NCBI GenBank assembly: GCA_018384365.1
Contig: JAHAYX010000015.1
Span: 1 to 44,380 of the forward strand
Direction of reading: 5' to 3'
Length of the DNA stretch: 44,380 bases
DNA from: Clostridiaceae bacterium
GTDB lineage: Bacteria > Bacillota > Clostridia > Oscillospirales > QAMX01
Both the position numbers and the translations under genes were made by a program. The notes below the pieces were generated by a model. It did not search any database and was not told where the DNA came from. It saw only the letters and a program-made list of their open reading frames with translations. Positions within the stretch are counted from its first letter, which is position 1. Each line of letters opens with the position of its first letter. This document shows positions 33,925 to 42,085 of the stretch, one piece after another.

Positions 33925-35749
33925 TGCTATCCTCCCCCCAATGCGTTTTTGATGCACTGAGGGGATTAGTTTTTCCCAGGCGTTCATCCTCCATATCGTC
34001 ATCCTCATAATCTACATCGGAGAAGTCCACCAATTCCTCGGTTTCCTCATCATCTTCGGTATTATCGGATGCGACAGCAGCAATTTCCGGATACTCAATT
34101 TCATCATCCCGAACACCAAACAAGATTACATGAGCATTGACACCATCCCAAACCACCTTGCGCACGATGGTGCGAATGGCAGCACGTTTCTGTTCAACTG
34201 TCATTTCATCAATGCCATCCTTGAAGATGGTAAGCAACTGACGAAGCAAATCAAACTCAACATCACTAAGAGCGTGCTGTGAAGTCAATCCCTCCAGTTC
34301 CTGAATACGCTGTTCAAGAGACTGGTATTCTCCATTCAACTGTTCAATTCGTTTGGTTACATGAGCTTTTGCAGGACTATCACCCATATCCACAAGAGAG
34401 TCCACCAGAGAATTGATTTTCTTCTCGATTTCTATCTTTTCTTTTCGCATATCACCCAGTCGCTGTTCGTAATCCATGCGATTGCCGGTATAGAATCTGC
34501 GGCTCTGTTCCAACTGTTCAATGAAAGTATCTTTGTCCTCTGCAAGCATTTTAATCTGCTCCACTACAGCCATATCCAGTGTATTGCCATTGGCATTCTT
34601 GCTGTTGCATACAGATCTCTGACTGCGTTCTTTCATCTTACAGACATAGGTGTAAATCACTTTGTCATCCGCAGTTTTACGCTTGCTCATTTTCGGATAC
34701 ATACGCTCACCGCAACTACAGAACAACAGACCAGTCAAAAGTGCTTCGTTGCTTCGTGGCTTTCTGAAAGATTTGGATTTATTACGTTCCAGAGATTCTT
34801 GAATCTGTACCCACACCTTGCCCGGAATCAGACCTGGATGTTTACCGACAGATACAATCCATTCACTTGCAGGAAGATACTTTGTGGCTCTGCCTTTTTC
34901 CTGATCGGTACGGTTGTAAGCCATAATACCATGCTGATTGTCGAAAGCATCTTTTTCCGAGAACAAATCTGTGTCGTTCTGAATGAAGTAATTATAGGCA
35001 TCTTCGTCCGCAATCATATAAACCGGATTCTGTAAAATAGCCTTGATAGAGAAACGGGTAAAGTAATTGTTGTTCTTCGTCTTGATACCCTGTTTGATCA
35101 AGGCAGCTTCTGTCAATGTCAGAGAATCCGTTTCTATATATAAGTCATAAATCATTCTTACAATATCAGCTTCATCCGGAATCAGTTTCAGCTTGCAGGC
35201 TTTCTTAGATTTGCCATCAATGGTAATGCTCTTAACCGCTTCAGAAGCATAGCCAGTAGGTGTTGTGCCACCAAGCCAGCGTCCGGTCTTTGCCAGTTCG
35301 TGCATATTATCACGGATACGCTCTGCAATGGTTTCACGCTCCAACTGTGAGAAAACAGATGCAATATACATCATAGCTCGTCCCATAGGAGTGCTTGTGT
35401 CAAATTGCTCTTTAATAGAAACAAAAGACATATCAAGGCGAGCAAGTTCTTCAATCAGACTTGCGAAGTCACTGATATTTCGGCTGATACGGTCAAGACG
35501 ATACACAATGATCGCCTTAAATTTTCGTTTCTTGGCAGCATCCATCATTTTCTTGAAATCAGGACGATTCAGATTACCACCAGAAAAGCCCTCATCTTCA
35601 TATACCACAACTTTATCTACAGCAGCATCGCCATAATGCACACGAACATATTCTTTACATAGCTCTACCTGATTGCCGATACTTTCACCTTTTCCGGTAA
35701 ATTTAGACTTACGGGAATAGATAGCTATGATGTCATCATTTTTCCGCAT
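33920..35749 (-). CDS. Large serine recombinase (SpoIVCA/TnpX type)
   Basis: A 609-residue site-specific recombinase. The resolvase domain (about 5-155) has the nucleophile Ser12 in Ile-Tyr-Ser-Arg-Lys-Ser, Glu-Gly-Phe-Ser-Gly-Gly, and Arg84/Arg87 in Tyr-Arg-Leu-Asp-Arg-Ile-Ser-Arg. A recombinase domain follows (about 170-290), then a zinc ribbon with Phe-Cys-Ser-Cys-Gly and two later Cys (about 345-395), a coiled coil (about 410-500) and an acidic tail. It should insert and excise the element; the position next to sigK parallels SpoIVCA. It is longer than SpoIVCA (about 500). The stop codon falls within the att core, so excision or re-integration elsewhere could alter the last codon. AAGGAGG precedes the ATG. 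Confidence 0.95.
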   Translation of the reverse strand: MRKNDDIIAIYSRKSKFTGKGESIGNQVELCKEYVRVHYGDAAVDKVVVYEDEGFSGGNLNRPDFKKMMDAAKKRKFKAIIVYRLDRISRNISDFASLIEELARLDMSFVSIKEQFDTSTPMGRAMMYIASVFSQLERETIAERIRDNMHELAKTGRWLGGTTPTGYASEAVKSITIDGKSKKACKLKLIPDEADIVRMIYDLYIETDSLTLTEAALIKQGIKTKNNNYFTRFSIKAILQNPVYMIADEDAYNYFIQNDTDLFSEKDAFDNQHGIMAYNRTDQEKGRATKYLPASEWIVSVGKHPGLIPGKVWVQIQESLERNKSKSFRKPRSNEALLTGLLFCSCGERMYPKMSKRKTADDKVIYTYVCKMKERSQRSVCNSKNANGNTLDMAVVEQIKMLAEDKDTFIEQLEQSRRFYTGNRMDYEQRLGDMRKEKIEIEKKINSLVDSLVDMGDSPAKAHVTKRIEQLNGEYQSLEQRIQELEGLTSQHALSDVEFDLLRQLLTIFKDGIDEMTVEQKRAAIRTIVRKVVWDGVNAHVILFGVRDDEIEYPEIAAVASDNTEDDEETEELVDFSDVDYEDDDMEDERLGKTNPLSASKTHWGEDSK

Positions 35750-35766
35750 TTCATATCCTCCTTATC

Positions 35767-35819
35767 TTGATATGTGATGTATCTTGTGGTATTATAACAT
35801 AGCGTAGCAATAAAGTAAA
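35767..35819. promoter_or_regulatory. Overlapping divergent promoters for the recombinase and tnpV
   Basis: Plus strand: TTGATA (35767-35772), a 17-base spacer and TATTAT (35790-35795), reading toward tnpV. Minus strand: TTTACT (35814-35819), a 17-base spacer and TATAAT (35791-35796), reading toward the recombinase. The two -10 elements share the same bases, so polymerase cannot occupy both at once. Confidence 0.7.
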
Positions 35820-35837
35820 CAGATTGGAGGGTTTTCT

Positions 35838-36209
35838 ATGAAATCAATCTTTGAAGAAATGGGCGGAACCTATACATTGGGCGCTGATGGAATGTATTAT
35901 CCTGATATTGCACTTCCCGAAGAAGAACCGCATTACAGCAAATACGGCAGAATGCGTCTGCGTCATCTGAAAGAACACCGCAAGGTGCTATATAACACAC
36001 TTTTGCTGGACGGAGAACTGGTCAAACATCTGAATGAGGTAGATGATACCGCTATTCAGCGAATGGAGCTGCTGACCCTGCAAATGCAGGAGCGACAGGG
36101 TATAAATGAAGCATTAAAAGCTCGTGACCAGATGGCATGGGTCGGTGCTATGAATAATATCCGAAATGCAGCAGAAGAAATGGTGTTGAGTGAATTGATA
36201 TATTGCTAA
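35838..36209 (+). CDS. tnpV: TnpV-family transposon-encoded protein
   Basis: A 123-residue soluble protein that matches TnpV of Tn4451-type elements: the N-terminus Met-Lys-Ser-Ile-Phe-Glu-Glu-Met-Gly-Gly-Thr-Tyr, central Leu-Lys-Glu-His-Arg-Lys and C-terminal Met-Ala-Trp-Val-Gly-Ala-Met-Asn-Asn-Ile-Arg. The function is unknown; it is encoded near the large serine recombinase in many clostridial elements. GGAGG precedes the ATG. It is divergent from the recombinase, with overlapping promoters, and is followed by its own terminator. Confidence 0.88.
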   Translation: MKSIFEEMGGTYTLGADGMYYPDIALPEEEPHYSKYGRMRLRHLKEHRKVLYNTLLLDGELVKHLNEVDDTAIQRMELLTLQMQERQGINEALKARDQMAWVGAMNNIRNAAEEMVLSELIYC

Positions 36210-36215
36210 TAAATG

Positions 36216-36270
36216 AAGCCACGGCTATTCCTCTTACTTAGAGTGAATGACGTGGCTTTCTTAATTTTTT
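36216..36270 (+). terminator. Terminator of tnpV
   Basis: AAGCCACG (36216-36223) pairs with CGTGGCTT (36251-36258); an inner ATTC/GAAT extends the pairing, and a T-rich tract follows. Confidence 0.8.
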
Positions 36271-36290
36271 ATCAACTCAATTCACACATA

Positions 36291-36345
36291 TTGACATTCT
36301 CGATATTCGAGATATAATAAAGTTAGAAGATACTCGATAATCGAG
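36291..36345 (+). promoter_or_regulatory. PadR promoter with two CTCGA-type palindromic operators
   Basis: TTGACA (36291-36296), a 16-base spacer and TATAAT (36313-36318). One palindrome, TCTCGA-tat-TCGAGA (36298-36312), fills the spacer. A second, CTCGAT-a-ATCGAG (36333-36345), lies just before the ribosome-binding site of the PadR gene. Their position suggests autorepression. Confidence 0.7.
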
Positions 36346-36362
36346 AATTGGAGGTGAACCGT

Positions 36363-36683
36363 GTGGCAAGAGCAAAATTTCAAACACTGACAGAGCAGAT
36401 GTTTTACACTTTGCTTTGTCTAAAAGAAGAATGTTACGGCATGGATATTCTGGATAGAGTTCCTGCCATGACAAGGGGGCGGGTCAATGTTGGCTCCGGT
36501 ACACTATACACTCTGCTTGAACAGTTCCTGGATGCTGAGATGATTCGGGAAACAAAAGTTGAGGGCAGACGCCGCAGTTATATCCTCACGAACAAAGGCA
36601 GAGAAATGTTAGAAAAAGAATGTGCCAGACTGACAGCACAGCTGGCTGATTATCATTTAATTTTCGGGAAGGAGGAAGTCTAA
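36363..36683 (+). CDS. PadR-family transcriptional regulator
   Basis: A 106-residue winged-helix repressor. It opens with the PadR pattern Leu-Thr-Glu-Gln-Met-Phe-Tyr-Thr-Leu-Leu-Cys-Leu-Lys and shows Gly-Met-Asp-Ile-Leu and the recognition region Val-Gly-Ser-Gly-Thr-Leu-Tyr-Thr-Leu-Leu, then the wing Arg-Arg-Ser-Tyr-Ile-Leu-Thr. The GTG at 36363 is eight bases after GGAGG and gives the usual N-terminus. It probably represses itself and the downstream DUF2812 gene, whose start overlaps its stop (TAATG), through the two palindromes upstream. Confidence 0.9.
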   Translation: MARAKFQTLTEQMFYTLLCLKEECYGMDILDRVPAMTRGRVNVGSGTLYTLLEQFLDAEMIRETKVEGRRRSYILTNKGREMLEKECARLTAQLADYHLIFGKEEV

Positions 36684-38095
36684 TGAAGAATACAAAACGT
36701 CGTATTGAACCGTTATCCTTTTTTAATCACACAGGAATTAGCAGACATCTTGAAAAAATGGCTTCTAAAGGATGGATGATTGAAAAAATCGTAAACACCG
36801 GTTGGGTCTATCGTCGAATCGAACCGAAAAATATTCATTTTGCGGTTTCCTATTTCCCAAAGGCTTCCGAATTTGACCCTGAACCTTCTGAAGAACAGAA
36901 AATGTTCCATGATTTCTGCGCTCATACCGGATGGCAGCTCGCCTGCACTTCTGCTCAGTTACAAATCTTCTACAATGAGCGTGAGAATCCCACTCCTATT
37001 GAAACTGATCCAGAATTGGAACTGCAAGCTATTCACGCATCCGCCAAAAAGAGCTTTATTCCATCTTACATCGTTCTGTTTGCCATTGGACTTTTGAACG
37101 GAGCATTGTGGGTCAGCAACTTGCTTGGAGATCCGATTGATCTTCTGTCTAATCCCTCCAACCTGTTTACCGGCCTTGCGTGGTTGTTGTTGGGACTCCT
37201 TTGTATTGTTGAACTTGTTTCCTATTTCAGGTGGCGTTCCAAAGCGAAAATTGCTGCAGAACACGGTGAATTTCTGAAGGTTCCAGACACTTCAAAATTC
37301 CAAAAGGCTGTATTGATCATTACAATCGGCGGCGCAGTCTTCTGGGCAATCAATTACATTATTTACGGCGACAGCTTGCGTAGATGGATTACAATTCTCA
37401 TGTGCATCTATATGCCTGCACTCTTTGTGATTGTCAATGCTACAAAGGAGTTCTTGAAGCGCAGAAAGGCATCCAGAGGTGTCAATCGCACAGTAACCAT
37501 GCTCACCAGTTTTGTCGTTGCTTTTGCCATGATGGGGGCAATTACATTTGGAACCCTCTATGCTTCCAATCATGGATTCTTTGCAGACAAAAATGAAGAA
37601 ACCTATGAGTACAGAGGGATGACTTGGGTTATTCATCAAGACGAACTTCCCCTTGTAGTGGAAGATCTTATGGACGTTGAGTTTGACGGTTATATCAAAG
37701 AGCGCCGTGGTAATGTGTCTGTACTCATGGGGCAGCTTGTTATGCGTCAGCACCCTCGCTATGATGCAGAAAACCGCAAAGATTATCCTGGACTCGAATA
37801 TACTGTGACCATTATAAATGTTCCTGCACTCTATGAAATGTGCAAAAACCAGACGATAGATAAAAAAGATGAAACCGACAATACGGATATTCCTGAAGGT
37901 TTCAAACGTGTGTATTTGGAGCAAGACCCAACACCATGGAATGCCAACGAGGTATATCAGCTGGCGTATCAAGACACTGGCACATTGAACAGCTATCTTT
38001 TGTGCTATGATGATAGAATCATTGAAATCCGTTTTGATTGGGAACCTACCGTAGAACAGATGGCGATTGTTGCTGAAAAGCTGAATGGCAACTGA
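36683..38095 (+). CDS. DUF2812-domain membrane protein
   Basis: A 470-residue protein. The N-terminal DUF2812 domain (about 1-110) includes Ser-Phe-Phe-Asn-His-Thr-Gly-Ile-Ser-Arg-His-Leu-Glu and Ala-Ser-Lys-Gly-Trp-Met. Five hydrophobic segments follow (about 115-140, 155-180, 210-232, 236-258, 272-298), then an extracytoplasmic domain of about 165 residues. PadR-DUF2812 gene pairs are common in Firmicutes, and a role in envelope stress or drug response has been guessed but not shown. The start is coupled to padR. Confidence 0.85.
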   Translation: MKNTKRRIEPLSFFNHTGISRHLEKMASKGWMIEKIVNTGWVYRRIEPKNIHFAVSYFPKASEFDPEPSEEQKMFHDFCAHTGWQLACTSAQLQIFYNERENPTPIETDPELELQAIHASAKKSFIPSYIVLFAIGLLNGALWVSNLLGDPIDLLSNPSNLFTGLAWLLLGLLCIVELVSYFRWRSKAKIAAEHGEFLKVPDTSKFQKAVLIITIGGAVFWAINYIIYGDSLRRWITILMCIYMPALFVIVNATKEFLKRRKASRGVNRTVTMLTSFVVAFAMMGAITFGTLYASNHGFFADKNEETYEYRGMTWVIHQDELPLVVEDLMDVEFDGYIKERRGNVSVLMGQLVMRQHPRYDAENRKDYPGLEYTVTIINVPALYEMCKNQTIDKKDETDNTDIPEGFKRVYLEQDPTPWNANEVYQLAYQDTGTLNSYLLCYDDRIIEIRFDWEPTVEQMAIVAEKLNGN

Positions 38096-38117
38096 TTACA
38101 CTGCAGGAGGTATTGCT

Positions 38118-38333
38118 ATGAAAACAAAACGAATCTGTCCCAAGTGCAATAGCACAGATATTCTCATGGTTCCGGGAAAAGCTGGAGCATACGGTGTAGG
38201 AAACAATATTCAGATAGGCTGGAGCAACTTCTCTGCTGTTCTGGTGAATAGATATGTCTGCTGTGATTGTGGCTATTCTGAGGAATGGATTGACAAAGAA
38301 GATATTGCAGCATTGAAGAAAAAATATAAATAA
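38118..38333 (+). CDS. Small zinc-ribbon protein
   Basis: A 71-residue protein with two Cys pairs, Cys-Pro-Lys-Cys near residue 7 and Cys-Asp-Cys or Cys-Cys-Asp-Cys near residue 50, forming a probable zinc ribbon. It ends in a short charged helix. The start at 38118 follows GGAGG; a longer frame reaching back to 38085 would overlap the DUF2812 gene. It is part of the padR run. The function is unknown. Confidence 0.75.
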   Translation: MKTKRICPKCNSTDILMVPGKAGAYGVGNNIQIGWSNFSAVLVNRYVCCDCGYSEEWIDKEDIAALKKKYK

Positions 38334-38388
38334 TTGCAAGTGCTGTGTCGCACCTGAAATGCGCCCTATAAGTGCGTGATAGTTGGTG

Positions 38389-38412
38389 GTAGCAACAAGT
38401 GGTTTTTGCTAC
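38389..38412 (+). other. Short stem-loop upstream of the XRE gene
   Basis: GTAGCAA (38389-38395) pairs with TTGCTAC (38406-38412). No U-tract follows. It may affect the leader of the next gene. Confidence 0.4.
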
Positions 38413-38448
38413 GATATAAGCACAACAAACCACGAAAGGAGAAGCATT

Positions 38449-38799
38449 ATGGCAAATACATTGTTTATGCTGCTGATTACTCTACCACTCTTGTTCTTAA
38501 CCATTGGAGGAATTGTTTATCTCTTTGTGCTGCTTTGCAGAGCGTTAAAAAAGTACATCTCCTCCACTGACTCCCGCAAGGAATCAGCAATCATTAAAAA
38601 GTCTCTGGGAGAAGTTTTGAAAAATCATCGCACTAAAAATAAGATGACACAGGAGTTTGTTGCTGAAGCTGTTGGTGTCAGCAGACAGTCTGTATCTAAA
38701 TGGGAGCAAGGTATTTCAGATCCCAGCACTTCCAACCTGTTTGCCCTGGCTAAGTTGTTCGGTGTATCCGTCGAGGAGCTGCTGAAAGAAGTTGAATAA
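38449..38799 (+). CDS. Membrane-tethered XRE-family helix-turn-helix protein
   Basis: A 116-residue protein. Residues about 4-32 form one long hydrophobic helix (Leu-Phe-Met-Leu-Leu-Ile-Thr-Leu-Pro-Leu-Leu-Phe-Leu), followed by a Lys/Arg-rich linker. The XRE helix-turn-helix (about 50-116) has Met-Thr-Gln-Glu-Phe-Val-Ala-Glu-Ala-Val-Gly-Val-Ser-Arg-Gln-Ser-Val-Ser-Lys-Trp. The DNA-binding domain would lie in the cytoplasm, held at the membrane. AAAGGAG precedes the ATG at 38449. It is within the cargo run after the zinc-ribbon gene. The regulated genes are unknown. Confidence 0.82.
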   Translation: MANTLFMLLITLPLLFLTIGGIVYLFVLLCRALKKYISSTDSRKESAIIKKSLGEVLKNHRTKNKMTQEFVAEAVGVSRQSVSKWEQGISDPSTSNLFALAKLFGVSVEELLKEVE

Positions 38800-38841
38800 G
38801 AAATACGAATAATCAATCTCGCATGAAAGGTGGTGCATGAA

Positions 38842-39267
38842 ATGCTGAAACGAAACTTTTGGAATGTTGAAGTTGAGATAAACGAATCTGCTACAGCGGA
38901 ATGGTATTTGACAAGCGAACCCTGGGGCTGCGATTGTGATGATTGCAAAAATTTCTTAGAGTTATGCAAATGCAATGAGCTTCCAGAAGCAATTCATGCT
39001 ATTCTGAAAGAACTGAATATTGCACCGGAGAAAGCCACCTATGTATGTGAGATCATGCCCAAGGATAACGGTCACTTATATCAATTCAGCTATCGTCTTG
39101 TCGGTCGAATTCTGAATGAAGATACTGCAAAAAGTACGGTTGAGGATTGGGGTGAAGTACGGTGCTGCCACGAACCTTACCCTTACGGAGCGCCGGGGTT
39201 CCCCACCCCCCACTTCGATTTGGAGTTTTGGGTAACGCTTCCGTGGGTGTTAGAGGAAAAGGAATAG
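38842..39267 (+). CDS. Unknown protein with CxCxxC cluster (element cargo)
   Basis: A 141-residue protein of unrecognised function. Early in the sequence, Trp-Gly-Cys-Asp-Cys-Asp-Asp-Cys-Lys-Asn-Phe supplies a CxCxxC cluster that may bind metal, with more Cys further on. The rest is mixed alpha/beta. The ATG at 38842 follows AAAGGTGG with normal spacing; a GTG at 38830 overlaps that site. The next gene starts 13 bases after it, so the two are probably co-transcribed. Confidence 0.7.
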   Translation: MLKRNFWNVEVEINESATAEWYLTSEPWGCDCDDCKNFLELCKCNELPEAIHAILKELNIAPEKATYVCEIMPKDNGHLYQFSYRLVGRILNEDTAKSTVEDWGEVRCCHEPYPYGAPGFPTPHFDLEFWVTLPWVLEEKE

Positions 39268-39280
39268 ATTGGAGGTAGCC

Positions 39281-40021
39281 ATGATTAGAACCATATTTGA
39301 TAAAATAAACCCACCCTACACTTTACACGACATGAATGTAATTGCATTTGAAGTTGACGAAAATACCATTACCATGAGAACACAGTCCGGCATGATAAAA
39401 ACCGCCAATCTGTCATCTCAGGTTGATGGCTATGTAGAATTTCACGACGTAGACTTCGACTTCTGCTATGTTTACATCTACAATGGATTCTATGGAAATG
39501 TAGGAACATTCTCAGGCGAAAAGATGTTCCTGAAGGACTTTATAGACAGCTTTGAAAACGCAGGTTTCTCAATCATGGACGAAAACTATGGATACAACCG
39601 TGTCTGCTACACTGGTTTCCTTTCAAAAGGTGGAACAATGGGTGAATGTACTATTGAAATCTATCATAACGGAGATATGGTTTTCGTTGACGAAACCGAA
39701 TATACCGGCATGAAAGAGGTCATTCTCAGCCATGACAGTGAAGCAATGATCTATTTGGTTCCTGCTGAAGTAGCTGCCGATCTTGATAAATACTGCTGGG
39801 ACTTTGCCGCTAATTGGGTGTGGCATGGCCCTGAGAATGGTAAGTTCCTGAAGCACTTTAGTGACAATCAACTTGGCGCTGTTTTCGGCGCTCCTGACTT
39901 CATTGATTATCTGAACAAGTGGGCGTTTCCTGATTATCAATCCAAACTCGTCAAGGGGCTTGGATGCTTTGGGCATGAGATACCAGAAGAATACCGGAAT
40001 TTACCTAAGTACAATTTTTAA
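39281..40021 (+). CDS. Unknown protein (element cargo)
   Basis: A 246-residue acidic soluble protein of no recognised family. The N-terminal half is rich in beta strands (Val-Ile-Ala-Phe-Glu-Val, then Val-Glu-Phe-His-Asp-Val-Asp-Phe-Asp). The C-terminal part contains Asn-Trp-Val-Trp-His-Gly-Pro-Glu-Asn-Gly-Lys-Phe-Leu-Lys and Ala-Pro-Asp-Phe-Ile-Asp-Tyr-Leu-Asn-Lys-Trp, which look like conserved signatures. GGAGG precedes the ATG at 39281. It is the last gene of the plus-strand cargo run and ends at a terminator facing the relaxase gene. Confidence 0.7.
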   Translation: MIRTIFDKINPPYTLHDMNVIAFEVDENTITMRTQSGMIKTANLSSQVDGYVEFHDVDFDFCYVYIYNGFYGNVGTFSGEKMFLKDFIDSFENAGFSIMDENYGYNRVCYTGFLSKGGTMGECTIEIYHNGDMVFVDETEYTGMKEVILSHDSEAMIYLVPAEVAADLDKYCWDFAANWVWHGPENGKFLKHFSDNQLGAVFGAPDFIDYLNKWAFPDYQSKLVKGLGCFGHEIPEEYRNLPKYNF

Positions 40022-40033
40022 AACACCAACGAG

Positions 40034-40075
40034 CCACGACTGCTACTCCATTACGGAGCAACAGCCGTGGTTTTA
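40034..40075 (+). terminator. Terminator of the cargo run
   Basis: CCACGACTG (40034-40042) pairs with CAGCCGTGG (40062-40070), one mismatch, with an inner CTCC/GGAG, then TTTTATT. It resembles the tnpV terminator in its CCACG/CGTGG arms. Confidence 0.75.
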
Positions 40076-41779
40076 TTATCGTTCGTATTCTTTCTTCTTT
40101 TGTTTCTTTGGCTGCTGCGTTTCCAGTTTCGGTGTTCTCAACTGCTCACTGATAGAACGCTTTTTCTTTTGAACTGGCTGTTCTTTCAATTCGGCATCAA
40201 TCTGCCGGTTGGCTTCATCAAAAGTGTCAGAACTGTATTTATCCCTGTATTTTTCATACAATCTGCGAACCAAACCGGCTCTGCCATCAGAGCGAATAGT
40301 TTCACGCTCTGCCATGACGTTATCTTCATTTTCCGGAGCGACACTATCTCGGATTTCAAGGAATTCTGCTTTATCAGCTTCTTTCTGCCCGGACAATAGC
40401 GTGTGCTGTTGCATCAAATTATCCAGAGCTGTGTCCAGTTCTTTTAATGCCTGCTTCTTAGCAGCAATACCATTATCCTGACAATTCAATCGAGCCAACA
40501 GCTGAGCTTTCTGGAATTTCAATTCTTCAATATCCTCTGTCAGAGTAGTAATCTGCTCACCCAGCTTACTTGCACGAATAAAGTGGATACCGCAGTTTTT
40601 CTGCTCTGCAATCAGTTCCTTTTTCTCAGCGGTTTTGGCTTTGATTTCAGCTTTCACATTTTTGTATTCAGCCAGTATATCTGCCAAAAGATTTTTCTGA
40701 GAAGTGACAGTTTCTTGCTGAGAATTATTTACGATCAACTGGTACTGGAGAAAAACCATGTGGTCACGCAGAGTTTCCAATGCAGATGCGATAGCAGGAA
40801 TGCTCTCTTTGACAGCTTTCATCAGCTTCTGCACCTGTTTTTTCAGTTCACGCAGGAGCTTGTTATCTGCCTTGATCTGGCGGTTTAATTCACAGCGGTC
40901 AGAAACGATTCCCATGGACTCCAATTTTCTTGCATGGTATCCCTCGTGTACGGTCGGCTGTTCGGTCAATCCTCTGGCGGCATGACTGCGACAGTCCACA
41001 CGGTCGGTAATACCATGGCGTTCCTGTTCCTCATTGATAATCATTTCCCAACTCTTACGCCACGCAAATATCTGTTCTTCGCTGTTCCAAAGCTCTGTAA
41101 GTGGATTCTGTCTCCCATAGCGGGTACTTTTAGGAGTCTTTGATGTTCTGACACATCCCTCAATTTTCTCTGCTTCAGACGGGGTTAAATACTCCTTTTT
41201 CTCCCCGAACTGATACATATATTGTTTCTCCCAGCCCTGTGTTTTGGCGTTCTTAAACTCATCAGCGGTAAAACCACGTTCTTCACCGTCACGTTTGCAA
41301 AGATATTCTTTTTGTGTCTTTGCCTGCCACTTGCCGTGTTCGTCTAAGGGACGCATGGTGAAAAGTATATGGCTGTGGGGATTATGACCCGGAGGGTACG
41401 GATCATGGATATTCACATCTGCGCACATACCAAGGTCAATACCTTGCTCACGAACAAAACGCTCCAACATACCTTTCCAATCATCCAGGGACAGCTCCGA
41501 TGGCAGAGCAACTACATGCTCTCTTGCCAGTCGGCTGTCCTTTGTTTTTTCTACGGTTTCTACTGCTTCCCAGAGCAGTTGCCTGTCTTTCCATTCTTCA
41601 GGTGCATACTGCGGAAGAAAGACTTCGCTATACAGACATCCATGCTTTCTGGTGTAATCGTGGGTAAGTCCGTCATAATCGTTGTAGAGTCTGGAGCATG
41701 ATGCATAAGCGGCAGCTGCTATGACAGAACGGCCTGCGCCACGGCTCACAACCTTTGCTTCCAAATGGAAATAGTTCAC
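40076..41779 (-). CDS. MobA/MobL (MobQ-family) relaxase
   Basis: A 567-residue mobilization protein. Tyr25 in Ala-Ala-Ala-Tyr-Ala-Ser is at the position of the catalytic Tyr in RSF1010 MobA. The metal-binding His cluster lies in Val-Asn-Ile-His-Asp-Pro and Gly-His-Asn-Pro-His-Ser-His-Ile-Leu (His125, 132, 135, 137). The C-terminal half (about 300-490) is a long coiled coil, and the tail is Lys-rich. It would nick oriT and pilot the strand through another element's transfer machinery. The GTG at 41779 has AAGGAGG six bases upstream; an open extension to 41857 lacks such a site. The oriT lies just upstream of the gene. Confidence 0.92.
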   Translation of the reverse strand: MNYFHLEAKVVSRGAGRSVIAAAAYASCSRLYNDYDGLTHDYTRKHGCLYSEVFLPQYAPEEWKDRQLLWEAVETVEKTKDSRLAREHVVALPSELSLDDWKGMLERFVREQGIDLGMCADVNIHDPYPPGHNPHSHILFTMRPLDEHGKWQAKTQKEYLCKRDGEERGFTADEFKNAKTQGWEKQYMYQFGEKKEYLTPSEAEKIEGCVRTSKTPKSTRYGRQNPLTELWNSEEQIFAWRKSWEMIINEEQERHGITDRVDCRSHAARGLTEQPTVHEGYHARKLESMGIVSDRCELNRQIKADNKLLRELKKQVQKLMKAVKESIPAIASALETLRDHMVFLQYQLIVNNSQQETVTSQKNLLADILAEYKNVKAEIKAKTAEKKELIAEQKNCGIHFIRASKLGEQITTLTEDIEELKFQKAQLLARLNCQDNGIAAKKQALKELDTALDNLMQQHTLLSGQKEADKAEFLEIRDSVAPENEDNVMAERETIRSDGRAGLVRRLYEKYRDKYSSDTFDEANRQIDAELKEQPVQKKKRSISEQLRTPKLETQQPKKQKKKEYER

Positions 41780-42085
41780 TATTTTCCTCCTTCCTGTGCC
41801 GCAGCACAATTTTTGTTTCTTTTTCTGAAAAAGAAATAGGTGCGGTGAATGCTGCACCTATCTCTGCGATAAAGCTGCCGCACCCGAAGGGCGTACCTTG
41901 TGTAGTGGCAGATTTTCGCAGGCAGGCGGCTGGGTGCTTCCAGAATGGAAACACCTGTTTTGAGCAAGCAAAACTCTTTGCCGTCTGCATGGACAATGAC
42001 AGCAATTTGAAAAAGTGTGGCATTGTACATCAGGCTCCAAAGGAGCCGCAAAGCCTCGCAGAGCGCACGACCCCGAAGGGGATAC

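Noticed and set aside
33925-34008. N-terminal 28 residues of the open frame leading into SigK
   Set aside because: This stretch is recombinase-gene DNA read in another frame and has no similarity to SigK; it is not a real N-terminus.
38369-38376. Second TAAGTGCG resembling the nic core
   Set aside because: It is followed by TGAT, not CCCT, and has no adjoining inverted repeat, so it is probably chance.
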